Origin: Maratus speciosus
Lineage: Eukaryota; Arthropoda; Arachnida; Araneae; Salticidae
NCBI GenBank assembly: GCA_963932465.1
Contig: OZ010796.1
Span: 73,039,974 to 73,103,973 of the forward strand
Reading direction: 5' to 3'
Length of the DNA: 64,000 bases
Shown piece by piece: positions 22,696 to 33,960 of this stretch. How positions within the stretch are numbered: the first letter of the stretch is position 1; every line of letters starts with the position of its first letter. A program made the position numbers and the translations under genes. The notes beneath the pieces are model-generated. The model ran no database searches. It was not told the origin of the DNA and saw only the letters and a list, made by a program, of their open reading frames with translations.

Positions 22696-23411
22696 GGGGG
22701 TCCGGGACACAAAAATCTAATTTTCTAAAAAATTTTTATTGCATTAAAAATTCTCTGTTTTTTTCTGCTAAAATGACGCTTCTGCTTAATCATTCTGCTT
22801 AATCATGTTTCTATCTTAATTGGAATTGGAAATATTAAATTTTTCTTTTTGGTTTGTTTTCAAAATCTAGCTCTCAAGTAATGGTAATTGTGGAAAAGCC
22901 GTCTTGTGAAAATACGTTTTTCTGCATGATGCCCCCCCCCCTCCCCATTTTTCGCATTTAAATTGTTATAAGTCGAGAAAAGATAAACAGTTAAAACTTG
23001 GAACATGTCTTTTTCAACTGTTTTACTTTAATTTTGATTCAGAAAATTTGAAAGAAATATTTACTTTTGAAAATATGATTTTTTTTTTAAAAGTTACATA
23101 GTTTTTTTTTTTTTTAACTTTAAATATTTTTAATTTTTATTTAAATTAATATTTTTAAAAATGCTGAATCAAAATTAAAAATTATCTATTTCTGTTTATT
23201 TAAATGAAAAAAAAAATTAAATTCTACAAATAATATTTCGAGTTATAACGATTTTAAATGACCCCACTTTTTTAATAAATTTTACATTACAAAACTTATG
23301 AGAAGTTTCATCATGTGATCTTGTTTACAAATAATATATATATGGTTAACCATAAAAAAAATTCAAAATTTTAACTCAATAAATAAAAATTATTATGTGT
23401 CACGGATCCCC
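22696..23411. mobile_element. TTAA-flanked MITE, GGGGGTCCGGGACAC ends
   Basis: TTAA flanks both sides (22692-22695 and 23412-23415). The ends are GGGGGTCCGGGACAC and GTGTCACGGATCCCC, an inverted repeat of about 15 bp with mismatches. The interior is very AT-rich with T and A runs. It has no coding capacity. Length is 716 bp. Confidence 0.75.
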
Positions 23412-23462
23412 TTAATCTGGACTTTAAAGTCCAATCGAACCATAAAGGATTAAACACAGTCT

Positions 23463-23711
23463 CACTGTAAAAAAAAAAAACGGAATAAAAAACGTAGATT
23501 CTACTGGCAATCGAGACGCCAGTACTATTTCCGTATTTTAACGGAAATTTCTCCCCATAAAGTCCAGAAATCCGTATTTTTACGGAAATTTTCCCCCATA
23601 AATTGCAGAAAATTTTCAGTTTTTGCTGGAATTTATGGGGGAAAATTTCCGTTAAAATACGGAAGTAGTACTGGCGTCTCGATTTCCAGTAGAATCTCCG
23701 ATTTTTAGTCC

Positions 23712-23768
<57 letters not shown>

Positions 23769-23771
23769 GTG
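23463..23771. mobile_element. Foldback MITE with 51-T tail
   Basis: Two arms pair: TAGATTCTACTGG, ATCGAGACGCCAGTACT and TTCCGTATTTTAACGGAAAT on the left, with their complements at 23640-23695. TACGGAAATTTTCCCCCATA and its complement form the centre. The left edge is CACTGTAAAAAAAAAAAACGG. The right edge is CCG followed by 51 T (23714-23764) and AATAGTG. Confidence 0.85.
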
Positions 23772-24307
23772 CTCGGTTGAAATAGTTTAGGGTTATTGCC
23801 TACGTTTATATATTTAATATTTGAATTAAAACCAGCATTTTCTTAGATATTTTGAGGGACAAATGGCTAACATGAATAAGTCATAAAAGGTTAGACATTT
23901 TTTCATGGGTCGCCACTTGATTTTCGTAACTGAGGTCAAGGAAATACCTATCTGTTTATTTTATCTTGCGATTGGTTCTGTTTGAGAGATTTAGCAAAAA
24001 TCAAAACATTTTGTCAGATTTAAATTATTATTGCTTTCTTATCAATCCTAATCAAATTCCAAGAATCTGAAGTTTCTTCCGGCGGGAATTTGGGAAATCA
24101 GCTCTCATAGAAATGACATCATTTCCTGTTTAGATAAATGTATAAATAAAATTTAAAGAGTTTGTGAAATCTGAAAGATATCATTTTATTATCCTCTAGA
24201 GAATGAATAATGCATTTTTTGCCCCATCAAAAAAGGACAAAAAAATCTAATTTTAAAATAGTCCAGCTTTTAAAACAAACAATTGTTTTAGTTTTCAGTT
24301 ATGATTT
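23772..24307. other. Unassigned AT-rich stretch
   Basis: No repeat partner, gene or RNA was recognised. Confidence 0.35.
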
Positions 24308-24782
24308 TTAGGTGCATTTGTAATTACATAAATACGTAGCACCTGAGTCGCGTCTGTCTGTCCGTCTTTCCGCATAGAACAGCGCAAAAACATACCCAAC
24401 CGAAGGGTTTGAAATCGAATCTATATAGAATCGTTGCAGAATGGTGTCGAGTCCTTTCGAATTTTATGAAAATCGAATCAAAACTCAAAGAGATATGAAT
24501 AAAAGTTTTCTTCATTCTCTTCAATCCTATCCTACGTCATTCATTCAATGATGATATCCCATGATAGGTCATGATTCTAGGTTGCCAAGGTGATGACGTC
24601 CTATTTAAGAGGGAGTCGTATTATTTCCGTATGACTGAATTGAATCTATACAATTGTAATAAATTTTGTATTTATGCATTTTTGTATAAGAGTGCAAGGA
24701 CACCCAGATCTGACTATTTATAAAACGAGTTAAACTACGAACGCACCTCATTGGTCACATTTGACGTACAATTTCCGACTTG
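24308..24782 (+). mobile_element. Family B repeat, copy 3
   Basis: It begins TTAGGTGCATTTGTAATTAC and ends CGAACGCACCTCA followed by TTTCCGACTTG, the complete pair of B termini. The CGTCTGTCTGTCCGTC stretch and ACCCAACCGAAGGGTTTGAA core are present. The middle (GATGACGTCCTAT, GTCATGATTCTAGG) is shared with copies 5 and 6, which defines a subfamily. Confidence 0.8.
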
Positions 24783-24868
24783 ATTTAAATTCAGATATTT
24801 CGAATCCATACCGAAAATTCAGAAAGAAGAATTTTTAATTTATGTCATCGCGAAATGGCTGTCATTAA

Positions 24869-25068
24869 CACTAGAAAGGCCGGAAATTTTAGTCAAGTTT
24901 TATAAAAATATTTCACACCAGAATTTTGATATAAAATAGTTTAACTTTTTTATTTAACGTTTTTCTTCTTTGTGTCTTTTAAACTTATTTTATAATAAAA
25001 TTTGTGGTTTGAACCGAAATATAGTCATCTGGCAGCGGTCAAAATGACCGCTGACGGCCGTTCTAGTG
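24869..25068. mobile_element. piggyBac-type MITE, CACTAGAA ends
   Basis: This 200 bp element lies between TTAA at 24865-24868 and 25069-25072. The ends CACTAGAAAGGCCG and CGGCCGTTCTAGTG form a 14 bp inverted repeat with one mismatch. A TTAA duplication fits piggyBac-type mobilisation. A diverged relative with the same CGTTCTAGTG + TTAA end lies at 47573-47751. Confidence 0.85.
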
Positions 25069-25456
25069 TTAAATACAGGAAAGAATATTATACGGGATTT
25101 CTGGTATGAATTCGAAATTTTTAAAAAGACCCAACTGGCAACGCTGCGCGCCTGCTGAAACGTTAATCCAGGAAAATCTATTCAATAAAGTCGCAAAATC
25201 ACAGTCTCTAAATCTCAAAAGATATAAACATTGTTTCGTGTGTTACTGTCACTTCTCTAACCAATAGCATTGCTGGACGAAAACGTACGCTTACTATTCC
25301 TTATCGATCTCTTCAAGCGCCTCTGCTTAAAATCTCTCCGGAATTAAAATGACTGAATAAAGAATAACTTTATACACTCGGCTTTATTTTAAACGGTAGA
25401 AATTACAGCGCGATGCTGTTATTACACTGAGTTCTTGAATACCCGCAAATAATTAA

Positions 25457-26711
25457 CCCTCTAATGCAGATGGTAGCCTATGTGCAACCACCAGTGTTTA
25501 CAATTAAGTGGATTTTTTTATTCAGATATTCCAAATTCATACCAGAAATTTAAAACAGCAATACAGTCGACGCTTGTTATAACGACCGCCCATTATAACG
25601 ACCAATGCAAAATGTCCCATTATGATATGTTATTTTTACATCCAATATACGTCCGTCCAGCAGCTTTTTCCCAATACAGCGACCCAATTGATCTTTTACA
25701 GATTTTTTCCCCAAAAAAGTTTACCATTTTCTTTCCCCAAGAACTCATTGCTCACTGCCCGCTGATGCCTATTGTAAAATGTCTTAAAATGATACTTTAA
25801 AACATTTTTTTAAAGCCAAGAAAACACATAAAATTACTTATTTCTAAGTGAGATGTAAAATTTTGTTTAAAAAAAATATCAAATGCAAAAAAATAAACAA
25901 CTATTTCGAATTATTTTTGTGGAAAATAAATATTAATACGTAAGCAACTATTTTTTTGTGTGTGATTTAACATTTACTTTAAATTTTATTTTATGAATGG
26001 GTAATCATTCTCTTAAATTGATTTTTATAATTATTCATTGTCAATGTTTATTTGATACGAAAGTAAACAGAACTTAATGTAATAATGTTGTATTATAAAA
26101 TTTCCTTTGAAACCTTATTTTTCATGGACATGATTAGAGTTTTTTTTTTCGTTTACTTTCGTTATAGCGACTTTCCATTATAACGACCCTCATTTTGGGC
26201 ACGCGAGGGGTTGTTATAACGAGCGTCGACTGTATTTGCTTCATTTAATAAGAGACATTACATCCTTAAATAAAGCGAAATTTATTATTGAAATATTCTG
26301 GTGTGAATTCAGATTCTCTGAATTACGGAATTTCTAGAACGTATTTTACCATGGGAATGAGAGGGTTACGCGTCCGATATTGCACAGGGATCGTAACGCT
26401 TCAAGAGATTCAATGGATTTTAGGTGTTTGGATACAAGAATTTTCCTAAAGTGAGGGTCCTATCAAACATATATTTTTTTCATTAACCCTCCCATTCCCG
26501 TGGTAGAAATACGTTCTAGAAATTCTGTAATTCAGATAATCTGAATTTCAATCATAGATTTGGCTTTATTTAACGACGGAATGTCTGTTATTAAATAAAG
26601 CAGATATTGCTGTTTTAAATTTCTGGTATGAATTTGGAATATCTGAATTAAAAAATCCACTCAATTGGAAACAGTGGTGGTAGCCTATAGGCTACCATGG
26701 ACATTAGAGAG
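25457..26711. mobile_element. Large TTAA-flanked foldback with nested MITE
   Basis: TTAA lies at 25453-25456 and 26712-26715. The ends are CCCTCTAATG and CATTAGAGAG. Arms of about 250 bp pair through GGTAGCCTA, GATATTCCAAATTCATACCA, GAATTTCTAGAACGTATTT and GGGAATG. The centre is near 26430. The left arm is interrupted at 25564-26232; once the insert is removed, AAAACAGCAATA joins TTTGCTT, matching the complementary arm. Confidence 0.9.
25564..26232. mobile_element. pogo/Tigger-like MITE nested in foldback
   Basis: This 669 bp element has TIRs of about 20 bp, CAGTCGACGCTTGTTATAAC and GTTATAACGAGCGTCGACTG, between TA dinucleotides (25562-25563 and 26233-26234). Subterminal CATTATAACGACC motifs repeat at both ends. 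The opposite arm of the surrounding foldback preserves the uninterrupted target. Non-coding: the 106-codon frame at 25480-25800 crosses the element boundary. Confidence 0.9.
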
Positions 26712-26919
26712 TTAAATAAAGCCAATATTAGTTTAAGAAAATGGTGGTATTCTACGCTGGAGGCGTACGAACCCTGTTGCAGTCGGATAACATGACGGTT
26801 TCTGCCTTCATTCGATATATTAATACCGAAAGTGTGGAATATGAAAGTTGTCTTCAGAAAATTTTTTAATGCCTTGGAAATGCCTGGAAAAGGACTAGTT
26901 TTAAGAGAAATATTGTTAA

Positions 26920-27187
26920 CCCTTTATCTACTGACGGTACTGGTAAGTACCATTAAAATAACTTGTAATAAAATTAATTTAATACATCGATTCGTTGTAA
27001 TACAGTTTAGAATGAGTTATAGATACAACTTTATCTTGTTCCAAAAGCATGATGGGTTACACAAAACAAAAATATTTTTTAAAGGATGATGTCTTTTACC
27101 TTTGCATCTTTTCTGCTTTCTTGGCGTTGGGGAGGGAATTTTTCAATTAGGAAATATTTCTATATTTTTATTGTAAGAACATTATAT
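26920..27187. mobile_element. Family C element, truncated
   Basis: It starts after TTAA (26916-26919) with CCCTTTATCTACTGACGG and matches the reverse complement of 34690-34972 through GTTCCAAAAGCAT, TTTGCATCTTTTC and TTTCTATATTT. The match stops near 27187, where a 47 bp direct repeat begins. The second half of the element is absent. Confidence 0.85.
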
Positions 27188-27625
27188 TTATAATAAAACA
27201 CTCATACTACAATATATATTAAAACACACATACACACATAAATAACGCCTGCATTCAACAGTTAAAGGTACATATAAATATTTTACAGACATACATACAA
27301 TAAACCCAACTGGAGTGAAAAATTAGCCAGAGCCAGGAATCGAACCCGGGACCACTGCATTCCAGGCAGTCGCTCTAACCACTGAGCTACTCCGGCCGAT
27401 ACCTGAGTCTGCAATTTCTCACTAATAAACCATGTTGGGGAAGTCACCAGCCATCTATACGAAAGCCAAGGATGACAGGACAACGATGAATAGATTTTAC
27501 TATTACATCGATCTACGATAATTATAATAAAACACTCATACTACAATATATATTAAAACACACATACAATATATATTAAAACACACAGTGTATGTGTGTT
27601 TTAATATATATTGTAGTATGAGTAC
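27188..27625. repeat. 47 bp direct repeats plus inverted copy
   Basis: The segment 27188-27234 (TAATAAAACACTCATACTAC...) is repeated exactly at 27522-27568. A third copy lies inverted at about 27588-27622, making a palindrome with the second. The tRNA-shaped sequence lies between the two direct copies. Possible origins are a segmental duplication or an insertion of a tRNA-bearing unit. Confidence 0.85.
27326..27396 (-). tRNA. tRNA-shaped sequence, anticodon loop GGA
   Basis: All four stems form in 71 nt: acceptor GCCGGAG/CTCTGGC (7 bp with one G-T), D arm GCTC/GAGC, anticodon arm ACTGC-CTGGAAT-GCAGT, 4 nt variable loop GGTC, and T arm CCGGG-TTCGATT-CCTGG. A T5 terminator follows at 27318-27322, three bases beyond the T at the discriminator position. 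The loop reads GGA, the serine codon UCC, but serine tRNAs have a long variable arm and this one does not. It may be a mis-evolved tRNA or a SINE head. Confidence 0.7.
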
Positions 27626-28800
27626 TACTTTTAAATTATGAATGTACAATTTGCTTAAGGGGCCATCAACATATCGAAACGAACCCAAACTTAATTATTT
27701 TCAATAGCAATATCCAAGTTTGGCATCATAAATAAATTCTACACACTTATATTAGCCTCAATACAAATCTTCATGAAATTCGCACGATTCGTTTAAGATA
27801 AATTAATCATTTTAAAATGAGCCTATTTTAGGGGCTGTATCCAAATGGAAATTCGGTACTCGATGGTTGAAATGCTACAGAATGGCCATTAATGTATTAT
27901 TTCTTGCCAATAGGACCCTTTCATTCGTTTAATATGTTTCGGCTCTTGCCAGCCCAAATGTTTCAATAAAATGAGTAAAATATATATTTTTACCAGACTG
28001 CCAAGAAGGGTTATGTGTTTCACGCGTATCTGGGTATGTGGATTTATTTATACCCTCGAAACATCCCAACGACTGGATGGATTTTAATGAATGAAGTCTC
28101 TATCGATTCGTCTTAACTGTCCGATGGTTATAGGCTAGCTTTTGTTTTTATAAATTCAAAATGGCAGCCATAAAATAAAAAATGGCGGTTGAGACGAAAA
28201 AAAATTTTACGCACCCTATTGTGTGGCCTATCATTGGCTAGGTCTTTCAAAATGAAGACGATGTTTTATTGACTATTTTACAGTCAGAAGCTCCGTTTAA
28301 ATACTATACAACTTGGAAGTTGTGTAGGTAGGATCTCTAGCTTTACTGCAACTCTAACCATCATAGACATCTATAAGCCTCATCAAAACAGTGCTTATAG
28401 ATTGAAATTAACAATTAAACACAACTTAAAAGTCATGAATGCAAGTAAATAAAAAAAAATAGGTAAGTACCTAATATAAAAAATAGTTTCACATTGATGA
28501 GAAATAATTAATGAGTTCACTTTTTAGGCAGTCGGTTTTTTTGATTTTTTAAATTTAACTTTTACTTGTTTAAATGATGCTTTTCTGCTCATTATAGACA
28601 GCCTCTTAAACCATCATTTTGACTTTTTTATTCATAATTCGAAAACTACTTGGAAGAAAAAATTGAAATTGAGAATTCGCATAAAGCAGGACATAATAAA
28701 TATAAATCTATATAAAAAAAAAATACTGTAGGTTGCAATTCATATTATTTTTGAATATTAATTTCATAATTCACAATTCATATTACAAAATTAGTGCGAC
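27626..28800 (+). mobile_element. Diverged family D copy
   Basis: The segment 27626-27850 matches 29300-29545 (TTTGCTTAxGGGGCCATC, CATAAATxAxxTCTACAC, AGGGGCTGTATCCAAAT). The segment 28590-28800 matches 29640-29835 (GAAAACTACTTGGAAGAAAA, TAGGTTGC). The middle, about 27900-28580, differs and includes a CATCCCAACGACTGGATGGA stretch. Its TIRs are not preserved. Confidence 0.7.
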
Positions 28801-28951
28801 CACGTTAATCTAATTGTGTTAAGTGATGCGATTAAGTTTTAGTTAAATTTGATACTTTTATGTTAGCTGGGCGCGAATCTCGCCATTAGCATTTTTTAAG
28901 TCGCCAATAGCAGTTAAAAAAACAAAGCTTTGATTTGAATTTATGGTATTA

Positions 28952-29134
28952 TAGTAAAATCTCGTTACAACGAATCATTGGGCAGCAGTGATTAAATTCG
29001 CTATACCAAAAATTTCGTTAAAGCGAATACTTTTATACCGAAATGGGGGAATACGTTTCTTTAACAATCCAAATAATATTTCATTAAACTGGAAAATTCG
29101 TTAAAGTGACATTCGTTGTAACAAGATGCTACTG
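28952..29134. mobile_element. pogo-like MITE, 183 bp
   Basis: The ends are TAGTAAAATCTCGTTACAAC and GTTGTAACAAGATGCTACTG, an inverted repeat of about 25 bp with mismatches between TA dinucleotides. An internal TTCGTTAAAG motif is repeated. Non-coding. Confidence 0.8.
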
Positions 29135-29198
29135 TATTTCTTTAAAATCTTTTTATTATTTTAAAGGAAATTAGTGAAAGGCGTGTATTTTAAATGTA

Positions 29199-30261
29199 CA
29201 GTCGTGGGAAAAAAAAAGTAAACACCCCCTACTAACTCCGCAACAAATTATCGTAGAAGAAAGTTACTGGTACCGAACGATTTTAAATAAAGTCTACTTT
29301 TAAATGATGTATATAAAATTTGCTTAGGGGGCCATCTACATATTAAAACGAACCATAACTTCATTTTTTTCAATGGCAATACCCAATTCTGACAGCATAA
29401 ATGAACTCTACACCCTTCAAATAGCCTAAAAACAAATTTTTATGCAATTCGTACCATAAGTTTCCGAGAAATTAATTATTTTAAAACGAGCGTATTTTAA
29501 GGGCTGTATCCAAATTGAAGTTGGGTTCTCGATTGCTAACCGAGAGAGCCGCCTTCTTGATCAAGGCACCTTAAGCAGTCAATGAAGTCTGTTAGATAAC
29601 AAGGCAGCAGAAGAAATTTCAAAATATCTACTCACTTCAATCATAGACGGCCCCTTAAAACATCATTTTGCCGTTTTTTAAGCATAATTTGAAAACTACT
29701 TGGAAGAAAAATGTGAAATTTGGGATTTTCATAAAGCAGGACTTAATAAATCTAAATCCATCAAAAAAATTGTAGGTTGCGATTCATAATTTTTTCGAAT
29801 ATTAATTTCATAATTCATATTTCATATCATAAAATTATAAAAATTGCAAATTCAGCGTATTTATATTTGGGCACATTAGTTTTCTTTCTAAACAAAAAAT
29901 TAGCACATTAGGAACATAATTTCAGAAGATATAAATAAATATATGAAAATGTAATTTAACATTAAAAGCACTAAATTTTGAATGTTTATAATTCAAAAAC
30001 TTATCATTCAAATGACTTGAAATTTGGTGTCTAGGCATAGTTTGAACCGAAGATTTGAAATACCTCGTTAAAATTGGGTATTGCCATTGAAAAAAATGAG
30101 GTTTGGGTTCGTTTTAATATGTAGATGACCCCCAAAGCAAATTTTATATACGTCATTTAAAAGTAGACTTTATTTCAAATCGTTCGGTACCAGTAACTTC
30201 CGTTTACGATAATTTGTTGAAGAGTTAGTAGGGGGTGTTTACCTTTTTTTTTCCACGACTG
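29199..30261. mobile_element. Family D foldback, Tc1/mariner-like ends
   Basis: This 1063 bp element has TA at both edges and ends CAGTCGTGGGAAAAAAAAA and TTTTTTTTTCCACGACTG. Long inverted arms include GTAAACACCCCCTACTAACTC, GGTACCGAACGATTT and CATTTTTTTCAATGGCAATA with complements at 30085-30245. No transposase is present. The diverged copy lies at 27626-28800. Confidence 0.9.
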
Positions 30262-30773
30262 TACTTATTTTAAAGAAAAAGAGTGAAAAGCATGGATTTT
30301 AAGTGAAATATATAAAAGGCATGTGTTTTAAATGTAGTATTTATTTTAAATGAAGTGAGAGAAAAGTTTATATTTTAAACGAAATGGACGCAATATAAAC
30401 ATGCTATGGGAACACTATTTTACAATTTATCGGCTTTCCTAAAAGTACCTCCAATTTTTATTTTGTATCTCAAATAAGGTATTCTTCCAAAGTATTGGCG
30501 GAAGAACGAATAAAGACTGTGTACTGTATGATTTTCCCTTTCCATCACTTGCATCACGTTTTGGAATTTCCATTGTTGACCTTAGGCTTCCACTCGTTGC
30601 TAATGGCATTGGGACACAGGTACTGACTCGCTACGCTCTAAAGATTACTCTAGACTCTTGGCAGTGACATATTCACTACTCTTTTCAACGGTTTTGGTTT
30701 ACTTATCATGCAAGTATGTTACGTGTTTGATTTATCGAACTATTAAAGTATTCCACCATTCGAATTTCTTATA

Positions 30774-31385
30774 CCATCCATAATTAAACGTGTTAATTAC
30801 GTACGTAAACTTATGTAAATGAATTAATTATGTTCATAATTAAACGGCCCCAATTTAAAGTTGCCTACAGGCGAAACTATTGTTCATAAATTTATGAAAT
30901 TTTGTGAAAGACATAATAAGGAGATCGGAATTTGTTTGAGCGAAAAAAAAATAGTTCAAAATATCGCCACCAGATGGCGTTTTTAATGAATTACACATTT
31001 AGCATTAGTTTATAAGTTTTGTTTATTAACTTTACCTGATCATTAACACAGCATTTCACGACATGTTCTCAACATTTTCCAGAACTCACTGTGGTCCTTT
31101 GTGGAACAGGCTATCTTACGATTCCAGATGGTATCAGAAAAGGACAACCGTCATGTGGAACCTGTTTGGTTGTAATAAAATTTGTAAACAATCGCAAATG
31201 TATGCTAAATGTGTTGTTCGTTAAAAAACGCTCTCTGGTGGCGACAGTTTGAGCTATTTTTTTCTCTCAAACAAATTCCCACCCCGTTATTATGTATTTC
31301 AAAAAATTTCACAACATTCTGAACAACAGTTTCGTCTGTACTGTAGACAACTTTAAAGTAGGGTCGTTTAATTATGGACACCCTG
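30774..31385. mobile_element. Foldback MITE, CAGGGTGTCC end
   Basis: The right end is GGACACCCTG + TA. The left end (CCATCCATAATTAAACG after TA) has lost a few bases. Arms of about 170 bp pair through CATAATTAAACG, CTTTAAAGTTG, AATTTGTTTGAG and TCGCCACCAGA with complements at 31205-31380. The left arm holds an extra ~56 bp containing a second TAATTAAACG. The CAGGGTG TIR with TA target is mariner-like. Confidence 0.8.
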
Positions 31386-31409
31386 TATATCGTTAGTAAC
31401 TATTAAGGC

Positions 31410-32222
31410 TGTTAGTCAATCAACTTCCGAATTTTCATCGCTCATATTAAACCCTAGTTCGGATAAGCAAAAGTTCAGATAAATGGACAGATAATTTAAG
31501 GGATGTTTCTGACTATACTAAAACCTTCACATGTTGCCTAAGCTTAGGACAGACACCACCAATTAGTGCTGTCATGCTAAAAAAAAAATTATTTATTTAT
31601 TTATTTGGTTTATATTTTTAACATTAATTTTTTTTTTTTTTATCATTTTCTGAACTCCAGATATTATAATTTAAGCAAAAGAGCTTGCTTCAACGAAGGC
31701 ATTCTTTTGCCATATCTCTAATTCTTCTTAAATACTTTAGTTGAATAAGATAAGCGTTCTTCTGCCGTTCGAGCCATTTCATAGCTGTTTCCAAACATTC
31801 AAAGGCTTCGTTATGTGATGGACCCGGGTTATTTTCAGAGCATTCGTTTTTATTTGCACTAATTTCTTTTTCATCATGAATCTCATCCACAACGTCTTCA
31901 TCATTTAAAATCTGATAATTAGGATCATGTACTTCACTACTTAACCACTCGTTAATTTCATTTTCTTTATAGCTTAGGATTCTTCTCATCTCCTTTATTG
32001 TTTTACATTCCTAATTTTCTCATCCACTATCAGTGTTTTCTTTATTTAAATTTTTTTAAAAAGAGAATGGATAATTGAGATTTCGGTTAAAATATTTTTG
32101 GTACAAATAGGCTGTTCGGATAACTAACTGGAAGTTCGGTTAAAAATTTTTTTGAGAGAAATAGACTGTTCGGATAATTGGAAGTTCGGTTACCAGGAGT
32201 TCCGATAATCGGCGCTCTACTG
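31410..32222 (-). mobile_element. Tigger/pogo element remnant
   Basis: Read on the minus strand it opens CAGTAGAGCGCCGATTATCG after TA (32223-32224), with repeated TTCGGATAA / GAAGTTCGG motifs. Matching motifs lie at its other end (31420-31500). The spacing and the CAGTAGAGC start are typical of Tigger elements. It encodes a transposase C-terminus at 31690-31989. Much of the 5' coding part is deleted. Confidence 0.8.
31690..31989 (-). pseudogene. Tigger-type transposase C-terminus
   Basis: A 99-codon frame has an acidic linker (NDEDVVDEIHDEKE), then HNEAFECLETAMKWLERQ and YLIQLKYLRRIRDMAKECLR. The motif E-A-F-x-x-L-E-T-A-(M/L)-x-W followed by a basic (L/K)xRIRDxA helix is the characteristic tail of Tigger/jerky-like DDE transposases. 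No catalytic domain is present, so it is a dead fragment. The flanking TIR agrees. Confidence 0.75.
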
Positions 32223-32225
32223 TAT

Positions 32226-33480
32226 TTAAAATTCTACTATGTCCTCTTCTTAAAGGATGTGTCTTTTTTTCTTAGTTGTCAAACTATTTCTAAAATATTA
32301 TCATCATTTTGTGTGAAGTGTTAAAATCTTACTCACAAGGGAACTACTTTTGGTGTTGCTCGCACCTAGCATCGAGACCTGGTGCGTTTTGTAGCCCTAT
32401 ACATAAAAGTTAGAGAAGCGAAAAAATTTCTCTGTTAAAATAATATTTTATATACTTTTTTATACTTTTAATTTTTTATTATTACATATTTATTTGTTTA
32501 TTTCACGCCAAAAGTGAGTTAAATCGCCTAATAGGGCGCTACAATTTTTCCGACCGCTTTATCCAAAGAGAAATTTTACAGAACATGTTACTAGAATTAT
32601 ATCAGATTGCGATTTTTTTTTTTTATAATTGATAGCATAAGAAACAAATATTTATATATGTTTTTTTTTTTTTTATGCAGACGATAAATATATAAATAAT
32701 AAATATAATTCTATAAAAGCTTCGAAGATCATTGAAAACTATTTTTTAGTGAAATACAAAATAAGCAAACTATTTTCTTTTGAAATCGAATGAAATAAAG
32801 TTTCGAATGTTTAAAATGAAATGTTGCTGTATTAAATGGTCCTTCGGTAAAAGTAATCATAAAGTAAATTAATATTTTTACACAATTTAGAAAAATTACT
32901 GTGGCGAAATAGGTCGGACATTGCAATTTCTAGCTATTACAAATTAAGCTATGACATTTGGCTAGGGTTGCCGGAAAGCTCTACTTTTGAAAATAAACGC
33001 TAACTGTTTCCCCGCCAAAAATATGAATATAAAGTTGCAAATTTTCAAAATCAAATTCGTGGGTTTTTGAAGGAATTTTCAAACTTTTTTCAATATTTAT
33101 ATTTATTATTAACTAATTTTTACTTTTAAATGCTTTTCTTTAAAAAAATTCAACGTTAATAGTCCGATAAGTGGTCTCGAAAATTGCATTTTCAGAAAGT
33201 TATTCTGCTGTATAATCAAGAAATATCATTTTAACAGAAAAATTTTATCGATTCTCAAACTTCATAATATAGGGCTTTAAAATGCACCAGGTCTCAATGC
33301 TAACTGCGAGTAACACCAAAAGTGGTTCCCTTGTCAGAGTTTGTCAACTTTTAACACATAAAGTAATAAATGAAGCCTAGATTTTAGAAATATTTTGAAA
33401 ACTAAGAGAAAAAGAAATATCTTTTAAACAGTGTACAAAGAAAAAAGAAGTTAAACATATTAATTTCCTGGGGATATATT
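32226..33480. mobile_element. 1.25 kb foldback element
   Basis: Arms of about 220 bp pair: CTTAGTTGTCAAACTATTTC, CAAGGGAACTACTTTTGGTG and GAGACCTGGTGC at 32270-32390, with complements at 33280-33420. Between them is AT-rich unique sequence with no frame. The termini and TSD are not clear; it begins directly after the Tigger element. Confidence 0.8.
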
Positions 33481-33546
33481 TTAAATAAACGGACGTTTTC
33501 TACACCCATAGGTTTAACATTATCGAGGGGGATTCTAACAACCTAA

Positions 33547-33941
33547 AGGCTGTTTCCAAATCTAAAGGAACTTATTTCTGACACATTTCTGAATTCAATT
33601 TTGTTCGGAAACGCATGAAATAAGCAGGTGTTCTTATTCAGAAACTATGCAATCGAATGGCATTTTCCATTGTTTTGGTAAAGACAGAAGATCTTTCAGA
33701 AAATACTGTCAAAGTAACGTTTTGAACCGAATTCCCAACGCGACAGTGCTAGAAAGGGGAAAAACGTGTCGTCACGTGGTAAGAAAGCTTATCACACGAT
33801 AAGTAATTTATTTATCAAAAATGGAAAACACTATTCGATTCCAAATCGCTTTAATAATCAGGCCTGTCAATTTAATGCCTTTGAGTTTAAAAATGAGTCA
33901 GAAAGTTTCGCGTTGCTGAGCAGGGAATTTGAGAAAAGGCT
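33547..33941 (-). mobile_element. Diverged family A copy
   Basis: It starts AAAGGCTGTTTCCAAATC and ends GAAAAGGC + TTAA (33942-33945). Shared blocks include AGATCTTTCAGAAAA, CGTTTTGAACCGAATT and CAAATCGCTTTAAT. The left TTAA has mutated to CTAA. It is older than the copies at 1.9, 17.2 and 37.4 kb. Confidence 0.75.
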
Positions 33942-33960
33942 TTAACTCAATGTTTAAAAT

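Noticed and set aside
25480..25800. 106-codon plus-strand frame
   Set aside because: It begins in the foldback arm and continues across the boundary of the nested pogo MITE, so it cannot be an ancestral gene.
27283..27483. 66-codon minus-strand frame containing AGVAQWLERL
   Set aside because: This peptide is the translation of a tRNA-like sequence, not a protein.
31690..31989. Tigger fragment as a domesticated host gene
   Set aside because: No DDE or DNA-binding domain remains and the element ends are still around it, so it is more simply a dead transposon.
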